56,271 nt of DNA from an uncultured Sphingomonadales bacterium. Lineage in GTDB: Bacteria; Pseudomonadota; Alphaproteobacteria; Sphingomonadales; Sphingomonadaceae. Location of the stretch: positions 1 through 56,271 of the forward strand of contig CAIPUN010000009.1 in NCBI GenBank assembly GCA_903868245.1. The letters are read 5' to 3'. The translations under genes were made by a program, and so were the position numbers. Positions 16,392 through 25,464 of this stretch are shown here, in pieces (position 1 is the first letter of the stretch; each line of letters begins with the position of its first letter). The notes under the pieces were generated by a model. The model was given only the letters and a program-made list of their open reading frames with translations, was not told the DNA's origin and did not search any database.

Positions 16392-16876
16392 TTTTTTGCA
16401 GAGGGCGGGACGACCGGAAACAATAAAGGCGCAACTTCGATACCCTCTTCGACCAAAGCCTTTGCCTCATCACGGCTGGTTTCGCCGTGAATCAGGCGGT
16501 CGGGTTCTTCGCCATAATGGATCGCCCGCGCAGTTTCGGCAAAGTTACCGCCCACCCATTGCGACTTATCCAGCATTTCCGATTGCGCACGGGCCAATTT
16601 TTGGACCAGCTCAGCCACAATAGCTGGGGGAATTTCGTTTGCCGGAGCATCCGTGTTTGTTTCGGCCGCTGCGGGAACCATCGATGGCAAGTTGCCCCCC
16701 TGTTGGTTGCCTTTGCGCGGAACATTGGGCACGGACAGCGCCTTTTTAATCACGCCGTCATTGCACGTTGGGCACGCCAGCAGACCGCTGGATTTCTGCG
16801 CATCAAAATCGGCAGAGGACGCGAACCACCCTTCGAACTGGTGCCCGTTGCTGCAATTCAGATCAAATGTGATCAT
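16388..16876 (-). CDS. DUF1178 family protein
   Basis: A 162-residue protein beginning MITFDLNCSNGHQFEGWF, with CPTC further on, so that Cys8, His12 and the CxxC pair could bind zinc. A linker rich in Gln/Gly/Asn precedes a helical C-terminal half with the family pattern QWVGGNFAETARAIHYGE, DRLIHGETS and LVEEGIEVAPLLFP. The family is widespread in alphaproteobacteria and of unknown function. The start overlaps the glutaredoxin stop (ATGA), so the two are translationally coupled. Confidence 0.9.
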   Translation of the reverse strand: MITFDLNCSNGHQFEGWFASSADFDAQKSSGLLACPTCNDGVIKKALSVPNVPRKGNQQGGNLPSMVPAAAETNTDAPANEIPPAIVAELVQKLARAQSEMLDKSQWVGGNFAETARAIHYGEEPDRLIHGETSRDEAKALVEEGIEVAPLLFPVVPPSAKN

Positions 16877-17145
16877 ACTGCGCTGCTGGCTCCCAATAGG
16901 TTATCCAGCTTTCCTTGGACATCGAGCGCGCGCAAATCGTCCGATCCGCCAATCGCGACATCATTGATGAAAATCTGCGGCACCGTTTGGGCGCCCGGCG
17001 CACGTGCAACCATCTCAGCCCGCTTTGCCGCGTCCATTGTTACATCATACTCGATATATCTGACGCCTTTGCTGTCCAAAAGATGCTTGGCCCGCACGCA
17101 ATACGGGCAGGCGAATTTAGTGTAGATTTCGACATTTGCGATCAT
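16873..17145 (-). CDS. grxC: Glutaredoxin 3
   Basis: A 90-residue dithiol glutaredoxin with active site CPYC (residues 12-15), the cis-Pro segment TVPQIFIN and the C-terminal glutathione-binding GGSDDLRAL. It reduces protein and mixed disulfides using glutathione in the cytoplasm. I take the start at 17145 (MIANVEIYTK); the ten in-frame residues upstream are not part of the family. It lies 31 bp after comF and overlaps the DUF1178 gene by 4 bp, a common comF-grx-DUF1178 order in related bacteria. Confidence 0.94.
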   Translation of the reverse strand: MIANVEIYTKFACPYCVRAKHLLDSKGVRYIEYDVTMDAAKRAEMVARAPGAQTVPQIFINDVAIGGSDDLRALDVQGKLDNLLGASSAV

Positions 17146-17176
17146 GAAACGGAAATGGTGCTCCCAGTCCTGCAAG

Positions 17177-17944
17177 TCAAGCGTCGAACGATATCGTTGT
17201 GCCCGCTTGCGTCCCGTCGCCCCGCAAGGCCCGCGCCCAACAGAATATCTGCACCCAGTCTGCGCCGCCGCGCTTCAGCACCGCGACACAGCCGTCGCTG
17301 GTTGCGCCCGTGGTCAGGACATCGTCAATCAGGATGATGCTTCGCCCTTTCAATGCACCCTTATATTTTGGGTGGACAGCAAAGGCGCTGGCCACAGCCT
17401 CTCGGCGGCGTTTGTGGTCCAACCCCCGCATGCTCGGTGTGCGTTTATGCCGGACCAATATATCCGGCACAAAGGCGAGACCGCTCATGTCCGCAAGCTG
17501 TTTACCGATCAACGCCGACTGGTTGAAGCTGCGCGACCAAATCCGTGTCCAATGCAAGGGTACTGGCGTGATCATCAATTGCTCTTGCTCTTCGGGCAAA
17601 TGGCGCAGCATGTGTTGCGCAATCACCCGGGCCAAGCCTATTTTGCCGCCATATTTCAGACGAAGCGCAACTTGCGCCGATAAATCATCATATTTTACCG
17701 CCGCGCGGATGCCGTCATGTCGGGGCGGATTTGCGATGCAGACCGCGCAATATGCGTCCGCGCCACGGTCAAATTCAAAGGGAGTTGCGCACCCCCGACA
17801 CCAAGGTGGCCCCAGAAATTCCAACTTTTGCCAGCAGGACACACAGAACGATCCGCCCGCGGCGGTGATAGTTCCGCAACAGGGGCAGCGTTCGGGCAAT
17901 ACCCAATTCAACATCCGATGGAAAATGTGGCGGCCCTTTGCCAT
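17177..17944 (-). CDS. ComF family phosphoribosyltransferase-like protein
   Basis: A protein of about 255 residues with an N-terminal zinc ribbon (CPCCG and CVSCW, then CRGC and CAVC) and a C-terminal phosphoribosyltransferase fold with the PRPP-binding loop ILIDDVLTTGAT. ComF proteins take part in DNA uptake during natural transformation in some bacteria; in others the role is unknown. The start is uncertain: ATG at 17944 is used, with GTG at 17977 and ATG at 17914 as alternatives, none with a strong ribosome-binding site. It is divergent from the methyltransferase gene. Confidence 0.88.
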   Translation of the reverse strand: MAKGRHIFHRMLNWVLPERCPCCGTITAAGGSFCVSCWQKLEFLGPPWCRGCATPFEFDRGADAYCAVCIANPPRHDGIRAAVKYDDLSAQVALRLKYGGKIGLARVIAQHMLRHLPEEQEQLMITPVPLHWTRIWSRSFNQSALIGKQLADMSGLAFVPDILVRHKRTPSMRGLDHKRRREAVASAFAVHPKYKGALKGRSIILIDDVLTTGATSDGCVAVLKRGGADWVQIFCWARALRGDGTQAGTTISFDA

Positions 17945-17987
17945 ATCACACTTGTCGAACAAAGATTGGGGCGGCACAAGGGAACAA

Positions 17988-18866
17988 ATGCATAATGAAT
18001 TGAATCCACCGGAAATTTTTGACCGCCGCCGTCGTCATGCCCTGCGCGCGCGGGCCGCTGGGCGTTCGCGGGATGATTTCCTATGGCACCACATCGCGCA
18101 AGATATGACAGAGCGGCTGTCCGCTGTTACGCGCACGTTCGAACATGCCCTTATCATCGGGCCTATTGGGCGATGGCAGACGGAGATTCTGCCGCCAAAT
18201 GTCTCCTGCACCCTTGCCCCGCTACGCGATACAAATGTGGGAGCTGCGGCGGGTACAGCGAACGATGCGCCTATTGCATTGGAAGAAGACCGTCTGCCCT
18301 TCACGCCCGGCAGCTTTGACCTGGTGATTTCGGCAGGAACGCTCGATAGCGTCAATGATTTACCCGGCGCGCTGATTCAAATCCGTCGCCTGTTGCGGCC
18401 CGACGGCTTGTTCCTTGGCCATATGTTTGGCGCGGGGACACTGGGTACACTTAAGGCAATGTTGTTGGAGGCGGATGCGGATCGCGTTACCCCGCATATC
18501 CACCCGCAAATTGACCTGCGCAGCGCGGCGGACCTCATCGTGCGTGCTGGTTTCACTTTACCTGTGGCGGATCAGGATATGTCGGCGGTGCGTTATGGTA
18601 ACTGGCGCTCCATCGTGTCAGACATAAGGGATGCAGGCGTTGGCAATGCGCTTGCCGGACCGCGCAGCTATCTGGGCAAAGACATTGCCCTACGGCTGGA
18701 CCATGCCTTTGCCACGCGTGCCGATGCGCATGGCAAGGTTACTGAAGGCTTTGCGCATATCTATTTAAGCGGATGGGCGCCGTCCGAAAACCAACCCCGT
18801 CCCGCCAAAAGGGGAAGTGGACAGGTGTCTCTCGCGGACATATTGTCGAAGGATAAAGCGGGATAG
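17988..18866 (+). CDS. Class I SAM-dependent methyltransferase, BioC/NDUFAF5-like
   Basis: A 292-residue protein with a Rossmann-type methyltransferase core: motif I region ALIIGPIGRWQTEILP, the acidic LEEDRLPFTPGSFDLVIS, then VNDLPGALIQIRRLLRPDGLFLGHMFG. The N-terminal PPEIFDRRRRHALRARA block is characteristic of the alphaproteobacterial relatives of mitochondrial NDUFAF5, a complex I assembly factor. Motif I lacks the usual GxGxG, as in several of these proteins. An AAGGGA site precedes the ATG at 17988. It is encoded back-to-back with comF, about 43 bp between starts. The specific substrate is inferred from similarity only. Confidence 0.82.
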   Translation: MHNELNPPEIFDRRRRHALRARAAGRSRDDFLWHHIAQDMTERLSAVTRTFEHALIIGPIGRWQTEILPPNVSCTLAPLRDTNVGAAAGTANDAPIALEEDRLPFTPGSFDLVISAGTLDSVNDLPGALIQIRRLLRPDGLFLGHMFGAGTLGTLKAMLLEADADRVTPHIHPQIDLRSAADLIVRAGFTLPVADQDMSAVRYGNWRSIVSDIRDAGVGNALAGPRSYLGKDIALRLDHAFATRADAHGKVTEGFAHIYLSGWAPSENQPRPAKRGSGQVSLADILSKDKAG

Positions 18867-18876
18867 CGTCCTGACG

Positions 18877-19284
18877 TTAAATGCCCTGAAGTTTGCGAAC
18901 CAGAGGATAATCGGCAGGCGGCATAGTCAAATCAGCCATATCTTTTAGCAAAGTCCATTGGATTTCGGACGCATAGATCGCAGTAGGCTTACCCGACCAT
19001 GTGGTGCAGCTATAGAGCAGTAGGACCAGATTTCGGTCGCCCAATGGTTCGCTCGCGAAGGTTTCGGGCACCAGATCCTGCGCAGCAACGATAATGCCCA
19101 GCTCCTCCTCAAGCTCTCGCACCAGCGCGGCTTCAGGAGACTCACCGGGATCGACCTTGCCACCGGGGAACTCCCAGTAACCACCCATTTGCCCGCCCAT
19201 AGGACGTTTTTGGAGCAGAATTTCACCGCTGTCATTGGTCAACGCAGCAGCAACCACGAACAACATCTTTGGACTATTTTCCAT
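18877..19284 (-). CDS. mutT: (Deoxy)nucleoside triphosphate pyrophosphohydrolase, MutT-like
   Basis: A 135-residue Nudix hydrolase with a complete Nudix box GGKVDPGESPEAALVREL followed by EEELGI. The first part (FVVAAALTNDSGEILLQKRP) and the C-terminal pattern are those of MutT, which removes 8-oxo-dGTP from the nucleotide pool. It follows the M48 protease gene on the minus strand after 88 bp and is convergent with the methyltransferase gene, 10 bp apart. Confidence 0.87.
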   Translation of the reverse strand: MENSPKMLFVVAAALTNDSGEILLQKRPMGGQMGGYWEFPGGKVDPGESPEAALVRELEEELGIIVAAQDLVPETFASEPLGDRNLVLLLYSCTTWSGKPTAIYASEIQWTLLKDMADLTMPPADYPLVRKLQGI

Positions 19285-19372
19285 ATTCTCATCACAGCAC
19301 AGGGTTTATTAGGCTGTGTGGGATTTTGATGTCCCTCGCAACCGGGGAATGCGGCCGCACACCGCTTTTTGT

Positions 19373-20872
19373 TCAGTAGGTCACGATCTTCAACTTCTGC
19401 CCAGCGCGAATACTCGCGTTGGATGACAGCCCGTTCAGCGCCCTAAAGCGTTCGGTCTGCATGGAACGATATGCCATGCGCGCCGCAAGCGATGCGACAT
19501 TATCCTGTGCTCCTGCGGTAACGATACGCAGCTTGCGTGGCTTTACGGCCGATGCTTGCGTGGCGGTCAGGCGCGACATGCTGGCAAACATACGGTCAAA
19601 TGGGTTCACGTTGTTGGCTGTGATCGTCACAAAATGATAGGCTGTGCCCGGCGCCCATTCATACGCGAACACCGAAACAAAGCGCTGCCCCTGCTGCGTG
19701 TTAACAACAGAATTGCTGTAAAAAGCGGGGATATCGTTCACCGTTGTGCGCCGGATTTCTCCCGCCGGGATGGTTGCATTGTCGCCCGACACCGCCTTCA
19801 ACGCTTTGGCGATGTAGCTGCTGCGATTGCCATCAAATGCGCCGCCCGTGAATATCGCCTTCCCGCTGTTGCCGTTAATCGCAACGGAATCGCTGCTATT
19901 TTGCATGCCAAAGCCAGTGGGCGCGGTGAATTGGATCTTCAGCTGGGGATGCAGAAAATTTTGCCCCTCGACCACACCTTGCGCAGGGTCATCGCCATAT
20001 AGCATGCCGTCAATGGCCGCCAAATGCGCGTCCGCATTGCGCAAGGTGCTGGCGGGATAGCTTTTGGACTTCGATGCCGCCCGCGAAACGCGGCGGGCAG
20101 GATCAGGGTGGGTGCTTGCCCACTCCGGAACGCGGTTATCGGCTAAGCCAGCAACTTGCGTATCCACGCTGGTCTGCAACGCCAATGAATACAGCATCGA
20201 CGCCAATGCGCTTGGGTCATATCCAGCTTTGCTCAAATAGCGGATGCCATAATCATCGGCCTCCTCCTCTTGTGTGCGCGAATATTTTAGTGTGAATACC
20301 TGCGCCAATGGACCTGCATATTGCTGCAATCCGCCCCCTAGCGCCCCCAATAAGCCGCCTGAATTACCGAGCACCGCCCCCAATATGCTGCCGCCCATCC
20401 CCAAAAGGCCAGCCAACGTGGCGTTATTCTTGCGCTTTTCACTATGCCGCGCGGCGGTGTGCCCGACCTCATGCCCCAGAACACCTGCCATTTCGGCTTC
20501 GCTGTTGGTCAAGGCAACCAATTGCCGCGTGATGTAGATATAACCGCCGGGCAACGCGAATGCATTGTTCACCGACGAATTGAGCAACGTCACGTTAAAG
20601 TCGCTTTGCGCGTTCCCAAGGCCCGACTGCATGGCAATATTCTTGCCGACGCGCACAACATAGGCCGTTTGCGGACTTTGCATCGGTCCGCCAAATTCTT
20701 TCAAAATTTCTGTGTGATATTTGGCGCCCTCATTCTTTTCTTGGGCGGTGAAGGGCTTGGGAACAGATGGGCTTGCGGTTCGGGACTGCGCGTCAGCGGG
20801 AATAGGACCACCAATCAACGCCAGTCCAAAAATTGCGGCACTGGTAAAAAGACACAGCTTCGAAAAACGCAT
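19373..20872 (-). CDS. Exported M48-family metalloprotease with C-terminal LysM-like tail
   Basis: A 499-residue protein with a signal peptide (cleavage expected near PADAQS) and a zinc metalloprotease domain with HEVGHTAARHS, the downstream Glu in QEEEADDYGIRYL, and a WASTHPDPARRV segment. This resembles BepA/YfgC-type periplasmic proteases involved in outer-membrane protein quality control. The C-terminal third (to IRAGQKLKIVTY) resembles a degenerate LysM. I place the start at 20872 because GGGGAG is spaced 7 bp from it; ATG at 20878 is too close. It is downstream of accA on the same strand. Confidence 0.88.
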   Translation of the reverse strand: MRFSKLCLFTSAAIFGLALIGGPIPADAQSRTASPSVPKPFTAQEKNEGAKYHTEILKEFGGPMQSPQTAYVVRVGKNIAMQSGLGNAQSDFNVTLLNSSVNNAFALPGGYIYITRQLVALTNSEAEMAGVLGHEVGHTAARHSEKRKNNATLAGLLGMGGSILGAVLGNSGGLLGALGGGLQQYAGPLAQVFTLKYSRTQEEEADDYGIRYLSKAGYDPSALASMLYSLALQTSVDTQVAGLADNRVPEWASTHPDPARRVSRAASKSKSYPASTLRNADAHLAAIDGMLYGDDPAQGVVEGQNFLHPQLKIQFTAPTGFGMQNSSDSVAINGNSGKAIFTGGAFDGNRSSYIAKALKAVSGDNATIPAGEIRRTTVNDIPAFYSNSVVNTQQGQRFVSVFAYEWAPGTAYHFVTITANNVNPFDRMFASMSRLTATQASAVKPRKLRIVTAGAQDNVASLAARMAYRSMQTERFRALNGLSSNASIRAGQKLKIVTY

Positions 20873-20968
20873 CAACATTCTCCCCAAATACGGGCAACGC
20901 CACTTGAAAACTGCCGTTTCACCGCCGCACACAAAAACGGCCAATGGGGTGTCTATATCCGGTAAAGT

Positions 20969-21913
20969 TCAAGCCCCCATGGACAGGAATTTTGCGCGAC
21001 GCTGTTGCAGCAGTTCTTTGGATGAGAACCCGGACAATGCATCCAACTCCTCGTCTATGGCAGTCGCAAGGGCCGCTGCGGCTGTCGCATGGTCGCGATG
21101 CGCACCACCAATGGGTTCGGCAACAATCCGGTCAATGATGCGCAGCGCTTTCAGATCGTCTGCCGTCATCTTCATGGCTTGCGCAGCGTCTGCCGCCTTG
21201 TCGCCCGTGCGCCACAAAATCGAAGCGCATCCTTCGGGCGATATCACCGAATATACGGCATATTGAAACATCAATATCCGGTCGGCAGCCGCCAGTGCAA
21301 CGGCACCACCCGAACCGCCCTCACCCACAATGCAGGCAATCATCGGCACACCCAGCGCCAGGCATTTCTCGGTGGAACGGGCAATCGCCTCTGCCTGTCC
21401 GCGCTCTTCGGCCTGAATGCCTGGAAACGCGCCCGACGTATCAACCAAGCTTACCACGGGGATACCGAACCGATCCGCAAGCTCCATCAGGCGAATAGCC
21501 TTGCGATAGCCCTCGGGCTTACCCATGCCAAAATTATGGCGCAGGCGGCTTTGCGTATCATCGCCTTTTTCATGCCCAATGACCATCACGCGGCGGCCAT
21601 TGAGGCGGCCAAGGCCGCCAATAATCGCTTGATCGTCACCAAAGGCGCGGTCCCCTGCCAAAGGCATGAAATCTTCAAACATCGCTTCGATATAATGTTT
21701 GAAATGGGGACGTTCGGGGTGCCGAGCGACCTGTGTTTTCTGCCATGCGGTTAGATTGGCATAGGTATCCTTCAACTGCTTGTCCGCCTTGGCACGCAAT
21801 TTGGTGATTTCGGCGCCCGCATCGACGTCGCTATCACGCGCAGCATCTTGCAGTTCAAGGATACGCGCTTCAAGCGCGGCAACCGGCTTTTCAAAATCGA
21901 GATATACCATCAT
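20969..21913 (-). CDS. accA: Acetyl-CoA carboxylase carboxyltransferase subunit alpha
   Basis: A 314-residue protein of normal length for AccA, which with AccD transfers the carboxyl group from biotin to acetyl-CoA in fatty-acid synthesis. Family blocks are LDFEKPVAALEARI at the N-terminus, HPERPHFKHYIEAMFEDF, GRRVMVIGHEKG, VVSLVDTSGAFPGIQAEERGQ and GEGGSGGAVALA. Two consecutive ATGs begin the frame. It starts 17 bp after xerD ends on the same strand, so the two are probably co-transcribed. Confidence 0.96.
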   Translation of the reverse strand: MMVYLDFEKPVAALEARILELQDAARDSDVDAGAEITKLRAKADKQLKDTYANLTAWQKTQVARHPERPHFKHYIEAMFEDFMPLAGDRAFGDDQAIIGGLGRLNGRRVMVIGHEKGDDTQSRLRHNFGMGKPEGYRKAIRLMELADRFGIPVVSLVDTSGAFPGIQAEERGQAEAIARSTEKCLALGVPMIACIVGEGGSGGAVALAAADRILMFQYAVYSVISPEGCASILWRTGDKAADAAQAMKMTADDLKALRIIDRIVAEPIGGAHRDHATAAAALATAIDEELDALSGFSSKELLQQRRAKFLSMGA

Positions 21914-21930
21914 GCCTGCGGGTTAGAGCC

Positions 21931-22836
21931 TCATGTGCGACGGGTCAATGTGCGCGTTGCCAATGGGTGACGTCGATTGACCAGTTCGACAAGCTTGCTG
22001 CTGTCGACATGCGTGTAAATCTGCGTCGTTGCGATGTCGGCATGCCCCAGCATGGACTGCAACGCCCGCAGATTCGCGCCGCCCGCCAAAAGATGGGTGG
22101 CAAAGGCATGCCGCAGGACATGGGGGCTGACCTTTGCAGGGTCTAGCCCCGCATGCACGGCAAGGTCCTTAACAATCTGGAACAGGCGAATGCGGCTGAT
22201 ATGCCCTTCGCGTGACGGAAAGAGAAACCGCGATTTTTCCGGAACGAAGTCCAACCAAGCACTGACCGCTTGGCGCGCGCGGTTGGAAATGGGGATTAAT
22301 CGTTCCTTATCGCCTTTGCCCTTTATGATGATGAATGGCCGGTCAGAAACGACCGCATTGCGCGGTAGGGCGACCAATTCGGTGGCACGCAGGCCCGAAC
22401 CGTATAAAAGTTCGATGAACGCCGACAGCCGGTAATCAGTTGGTATGGGATGCGCCTGTACGAGCTTTGCTTCAACGACCGCAAACAAAGTGTCGACTTC
22501 TTTTGTATCCAGAATTTTGGGCAAGGGGCGCGTCTGTGCTGGCTTTGGCAAAGCTGCCGACGGGTTGTCAGCGCGAAAGCCCTCCTCATGCAAAAAGGCA
22601 AAAAAACGCCGCAATGCCGACGCCTTGCGCGCTACGGAGCTGTTGGAAAGGTCACGCCATTGGCGGGCGAGTTCCACGAGCGCGTCAGGCCCCGCCGCTG
22701 ACAGTTTACCCTGCAAAAGGACCGATGCCGAATTCAAGTCGCTTTGATACGCCAAAAGCGTGTTCTTAGCGACACCCTGCTCTGCCGCCAGCATCTCCAG
22801 AAAACGGGCAATCAGGTCACGGTCAGGTAAGCTCAT
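21931..22836 (-). CDS. xerD: Site-specific tyrosine recombinase XerD
   Basis: A 301-residue tyrosine recombinase with a SAM-like N-terminal core-binding domain and a catalytic domain with all expected residues: Arg in YGSGLRATEL, Lys in KGKGDKERLIP, HVLRHAFATHLL (HxxR), the His in MLGHADIATTQ and the Tyr in IYTHVDSSKL. It resolves chromosome dimers at dif with XerC, whose gene lies at 43.0-43.9 kb. The position beside accA and near aroK is usual for XerD in this group. It overlaps no neighbour; the hypothetical gene upstream ends 30 bp away. Confidence 0.92.
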   Translation of the reverse strand: MSLPDRDLIARFLEMLAAEQGVAKNTLLAYQSDLNSASVLLQGKLSAAGPDALVELARQWRDLSNSSVARKASALRRFFAFLHEEGFRADNPSAALPKPAQTRPLPKILDTKEVDTLFAVVEAKLVQAHPIPTDYRLSAFIELLYGSGLRATELVALPRNAVVSDRPFIIIKGKGDKERLIPISNRARQAVSAWLDFVPEKSRFLFPSREGHISRIRLFQIVKDLAVHAGLDPAKVSPHVLRHAFATHLLAGGANLRALQSMLGHADIATTQIYTHVDSSKLVELVNRRHPLATRTLTRRT

Positions 22837-22866
22837 CGCTGGCTGAGGATCGTAATTGCCATATTG

Positions 22867-24714
22867 TCAGGCAAAAGTGACTGCTTCCGCAGCAATCATC
22901 CGAGCTTCGGCCTCCAAACCGACCTGGCGCAAGGAACGGACGATATAATAAAGATGATTGGCGGGCACAGCCGACCATGAAGGGGCCTGCAGTGCCGCCA
23001 TCGCCATCAACGCGACCGTCCCCTGCTCGCCACGTTCGGCAGCGGCCGTTATCGCCTTTGACCAAGCAGTTTGCCGGGTAATATTGACTTTAAGATCGCT
23101 TGCAAAATCCTTGCGCGCGTCGCTTTCAATACGGCCAAGCCCGGACAGACCCGCAAGCAAAAGCCGCGACTTATGTCCGTCGGTGCTGTCATCATTACCA
23201 AGAAAATCGTCAAGGCTACCATAATCAGCGGCCGTTACGCGTCCCGGAGCCGCCAAAGTCACTAGCGCCCAACCCAGCGAACCATCCGCCACCACGTCAA
23301 CCCATCGCGCCGCAGAGCGGTCAAAACCAGCCGTCAGCATGGAGGCAATCAGCCGGTCTGCCTCAGCCTGATGATCACTGTCCGGCGCAATAAGCGCTGC
23401 TGCCCGCGCGGTCATCACCAATGAAGCTTGATAGTCTGCACCTGCGGCTGCCGTGGTCCATAAGGATGTCATAGCCGCAACCTTGGCATCTGCATCAGAA
23501 GCGGTATACGCATTTCCGAGGCTTTCTGCCTGTGTCCGCGCGGCGTCGGGCGCATCGGGATCTGCAAGGACCTGCGCATAGAGATCCACCATATTCCGGT
23601 TCGACAATATGCCAAGAGCCGCAGCATTGGATGCATATTTGACCCGGATCGTCGGTGTAAACATCGGCAACTGGACCCGCCAACCATCGATCTGACGCCC
23701 CGTGCCAGCAAATAGGCTTTCCGGAGGTTCAAGGCCCACAGCAGCGGAAAGACCGAAGCGCCAAGGGTTCATACCCTCCACATTATCCCACTCAATTTGA
23801 ACCGAACGCCGCCCGTTCATGCCGGCCCCAACCGCTTTTTCAGCCAGAAGATAATCGACGCCGCGGACCCAGCCTTGGTAGCGGCCTTGATTTATAAGCG
23901 CCGTCGCATTGCCTTGTTCACCTGCCAGCGACGCACAAATGGCGCGGGTCATTTTCCAGCGGCCATTGTTCACAAGGCGCGCGCCACTTTCGCTGATGGG
24001 GCACATGCCCGCTAAATCGCCATTGGCCAAATAGGCCTGCATCGCGACTTCGTGGAGGCGTTTTGTGTAATCTACGCTGTCAACCTGTTGCACAAGATTA
24101 CGCGCCACAACCGAGTCGCCCATTCGCAGCAACAACCACGCACGTTCCGCAGTCCAATCCGCGCCGTTAACACCGGCTGGCGTGTTGGTGCGGCTGGCAA
24201 GCAAGCGCCGCGCCATAATGGTCCCCCAGCGCGAGGCAATCGGCCCCGTCGTCCGCTTTAGAATTTGGTTCAGGAAAGCGCCGTCCAATGTACCAAAAGA
24301 GTTCGCAGGAAATCCGCCAGAGGCTTCCGATAAAATCCCGATATCGTTCAACGACTGGCGCGCTGAAGGTGGCACGTCAAAACGGATGGCCAATTCCGGA
24401 TCTTCTTCATCCTCTTCTTCTGTCGCGCTTTCGTCCTCCGTCAAAGATGTCGCGGGGGTTGCGCCAACGGGCGATCCGGTGACATTCGGCGATGGTCGGC
24501 CCGCTATCGGTGCCGGCGGAGGGGCAGGATCGCCAAAGCCTTCCGGAAGCAAGGATTCAGGTCCCTGCTGCCCGACCGCAGGCAAAGAAAATACCAAGAC
24601 CAGAGCGCTGGCAACCAAAAGGCCGCTTTTTGAAATCTTGTTAGTCAATGATGCGAACCTGTTTCCATATCTGCGAGCAACAATGCGGTATGTCCCATTA
24701 TCATCCGTTGCCAT
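22867..24714 (-). CDS. Large exported protein of unknown function
   Basis: A protein of about 615 residues that I do not recognise by family. A hydrophobic stretch near the N-terminus (GLLVASALVLVFSLPAVGQQ) looks like a signal peptide. A Pro/Ala/Gly-rich segment, then an acidic run (ESATEEEDEEDPELAIRFD), lead into a long Ala-rich helical region with patterns such as AWLLLRMGDSVVARNLVQQV that suggest TPR- or Sel1-like helical repeats. It is conserved in position between xerD and aroK in sphingomonads as far as I recall. It is divergent from aroK, with about 190 bp between starts. A cell-envelope scaffold role is possible but unsupported. Alternative start at 24729. Confidence 0.7.
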   Translation of the reverse strand: MATDDNGTYRIVARRYGNRFASLTNKISKSGLLVASALVLVFSLPAVGQQGPESLLPEGFGDPAPPPAPIAGRPSPNVTGSPVGATPATSLTEDESATEEEDEEDPELAIRFDVPPSARQSLNDIGILSEASGGFPANSFGTLDGAFLNQILKRTTGPIASRWGTIMARRLLASRTNTPAGVNGADWTAERAWLLLRMGDSVVARNLVQQVDSVDYTKRLHEVAMQAYLANGDLAGMCPISESGARLVNNGRWKMTRAICASLAGEQGNATALINQGRYQGWVRGVDYLLAEKAVGAGMNGRRSVQIEWDNVEGMNPWRFGLSAAVGLEPPESLFAGTGRQIDGWRVQLPMFTPTIRVKYASNAAALGILSNRNMVDLYAQVLADPDAPDAARTQAESLGNAYTASDADAKVAAMTSLWTTAAAGADYQASLVMTARAAALIAPDSDHQAEADRLIASMLTAGFDRSAARWVDVVADGSLGWALVTLAAPGRVTAADYGSLDDFLGNDDSTDGHKSRLLLAGLSGLGRIESDARKDFASDLKVNITRQTAWSKAITAAAERGEQGTVALMAMAALQAPSWSAVPANHLYYIVRSLRQVGLEAEARMIAAEAVTFA

Positions 24715-24900
24715 TGCCGCAACCCTCATCAGAGAATAGCAAGCCTATGCCCCGTGCGGCAACCGATAGAAACCGCAAAAACGGAATTTCACGCAACTAT
24801 CCGACTTCGTTCAACATATTATCCTATATTTACCACGAAAAATCCTAAAGTGGCAAACTGCTTTCGGCTGAAGCCAAGGCGATATATAGGCCATTTTGTC

Positions 24901-25464
24901 ATGGCTGAACTTCACCCACCCAAAAAACGAAAATATGACATGCAAGGGGCATTGGTCATTAACCGTCCGGTGGTGCTTGTCGGGATGATGGGTGTCGGCA
25001 AAACCAGCATCGGAAAGCGGCTTGCCGCCCGACTGGGCGCGCCCTTTGTCGATGCCGATGACGAAATTGAAAAGGCAGCGGGCCTCTCGATTACAGAAAT
25101 ATTCGCGAAATTTGGCGAGGACTATTTTCGGGATGGTGAACGCCGCGTGATTGCCCGGCTCATTGAGGGTGAACCGAAGGTTATCGCGACAGGCGGCGGC
25201 GCTTTCGTCAACGACGATACCCGCGCACTAATCTTAGAACGCGCAACGTCGATCTGGCTTAATGCCGATGTGCAGGTACTTGCCGACCGTGTATCGCGGC
25301 GCAACCACCGCCCTTTGTTGAAAGGCAAGGATCCAGTGGCTGTACTGACCGCACTTGGCAAGGTGCGTAACCCCTTATATGCCGCTGCCAATCTCCATAT
25401 TCGCAGCGACACTTCGCCGCATGTGCGGACAGTTGAAAACATATTGAAGGCCCTTTCCGTATGA
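24901..25464 (+). CDS. aroK: Shikimate kinase
   Basis: A 187-residue P-loop kinase that phosphorylates shikimate. Walker A GMMGVGKTSIG, the DADDEIEKAAG block (substrate Asp), the EDYFRDGERRVI segment (Arg) and the ATGGGAF loop are all present, as is the lid Arg region RRNHRPLL. The start is uncertain between 24901 (used) and 24940. The stop overlaps the aroB start by 4 bp, so aroK and aroB are translationally coupled, the usual arrangement for this pathway. Confidence 0.93.
   Translation: MAELHPPKKRKYDMQGALVINRPVVLVGMMGVGKTSIGKRLAARLGAPFVDADDEIEKAAGLSITEIFAKFGEDYFRDGERRVIARLIEGEPKVIATGGGAFVNDDTRALILERATSIWLNADVQVLADRVSRRNHRPLLKGKDPVAVLTALGKVRNPLYAAANLHIRSDTSPHVRTVENILKALSV

Noticed and set aside
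21931-22836. The tyrosine recombinase as an integrase of a mobile element
   Set aside because: Length, the catalytic pattern and the position beside accA fit housekeeping XerD; no attachment-site duplication or accessory genes are seen nearby.
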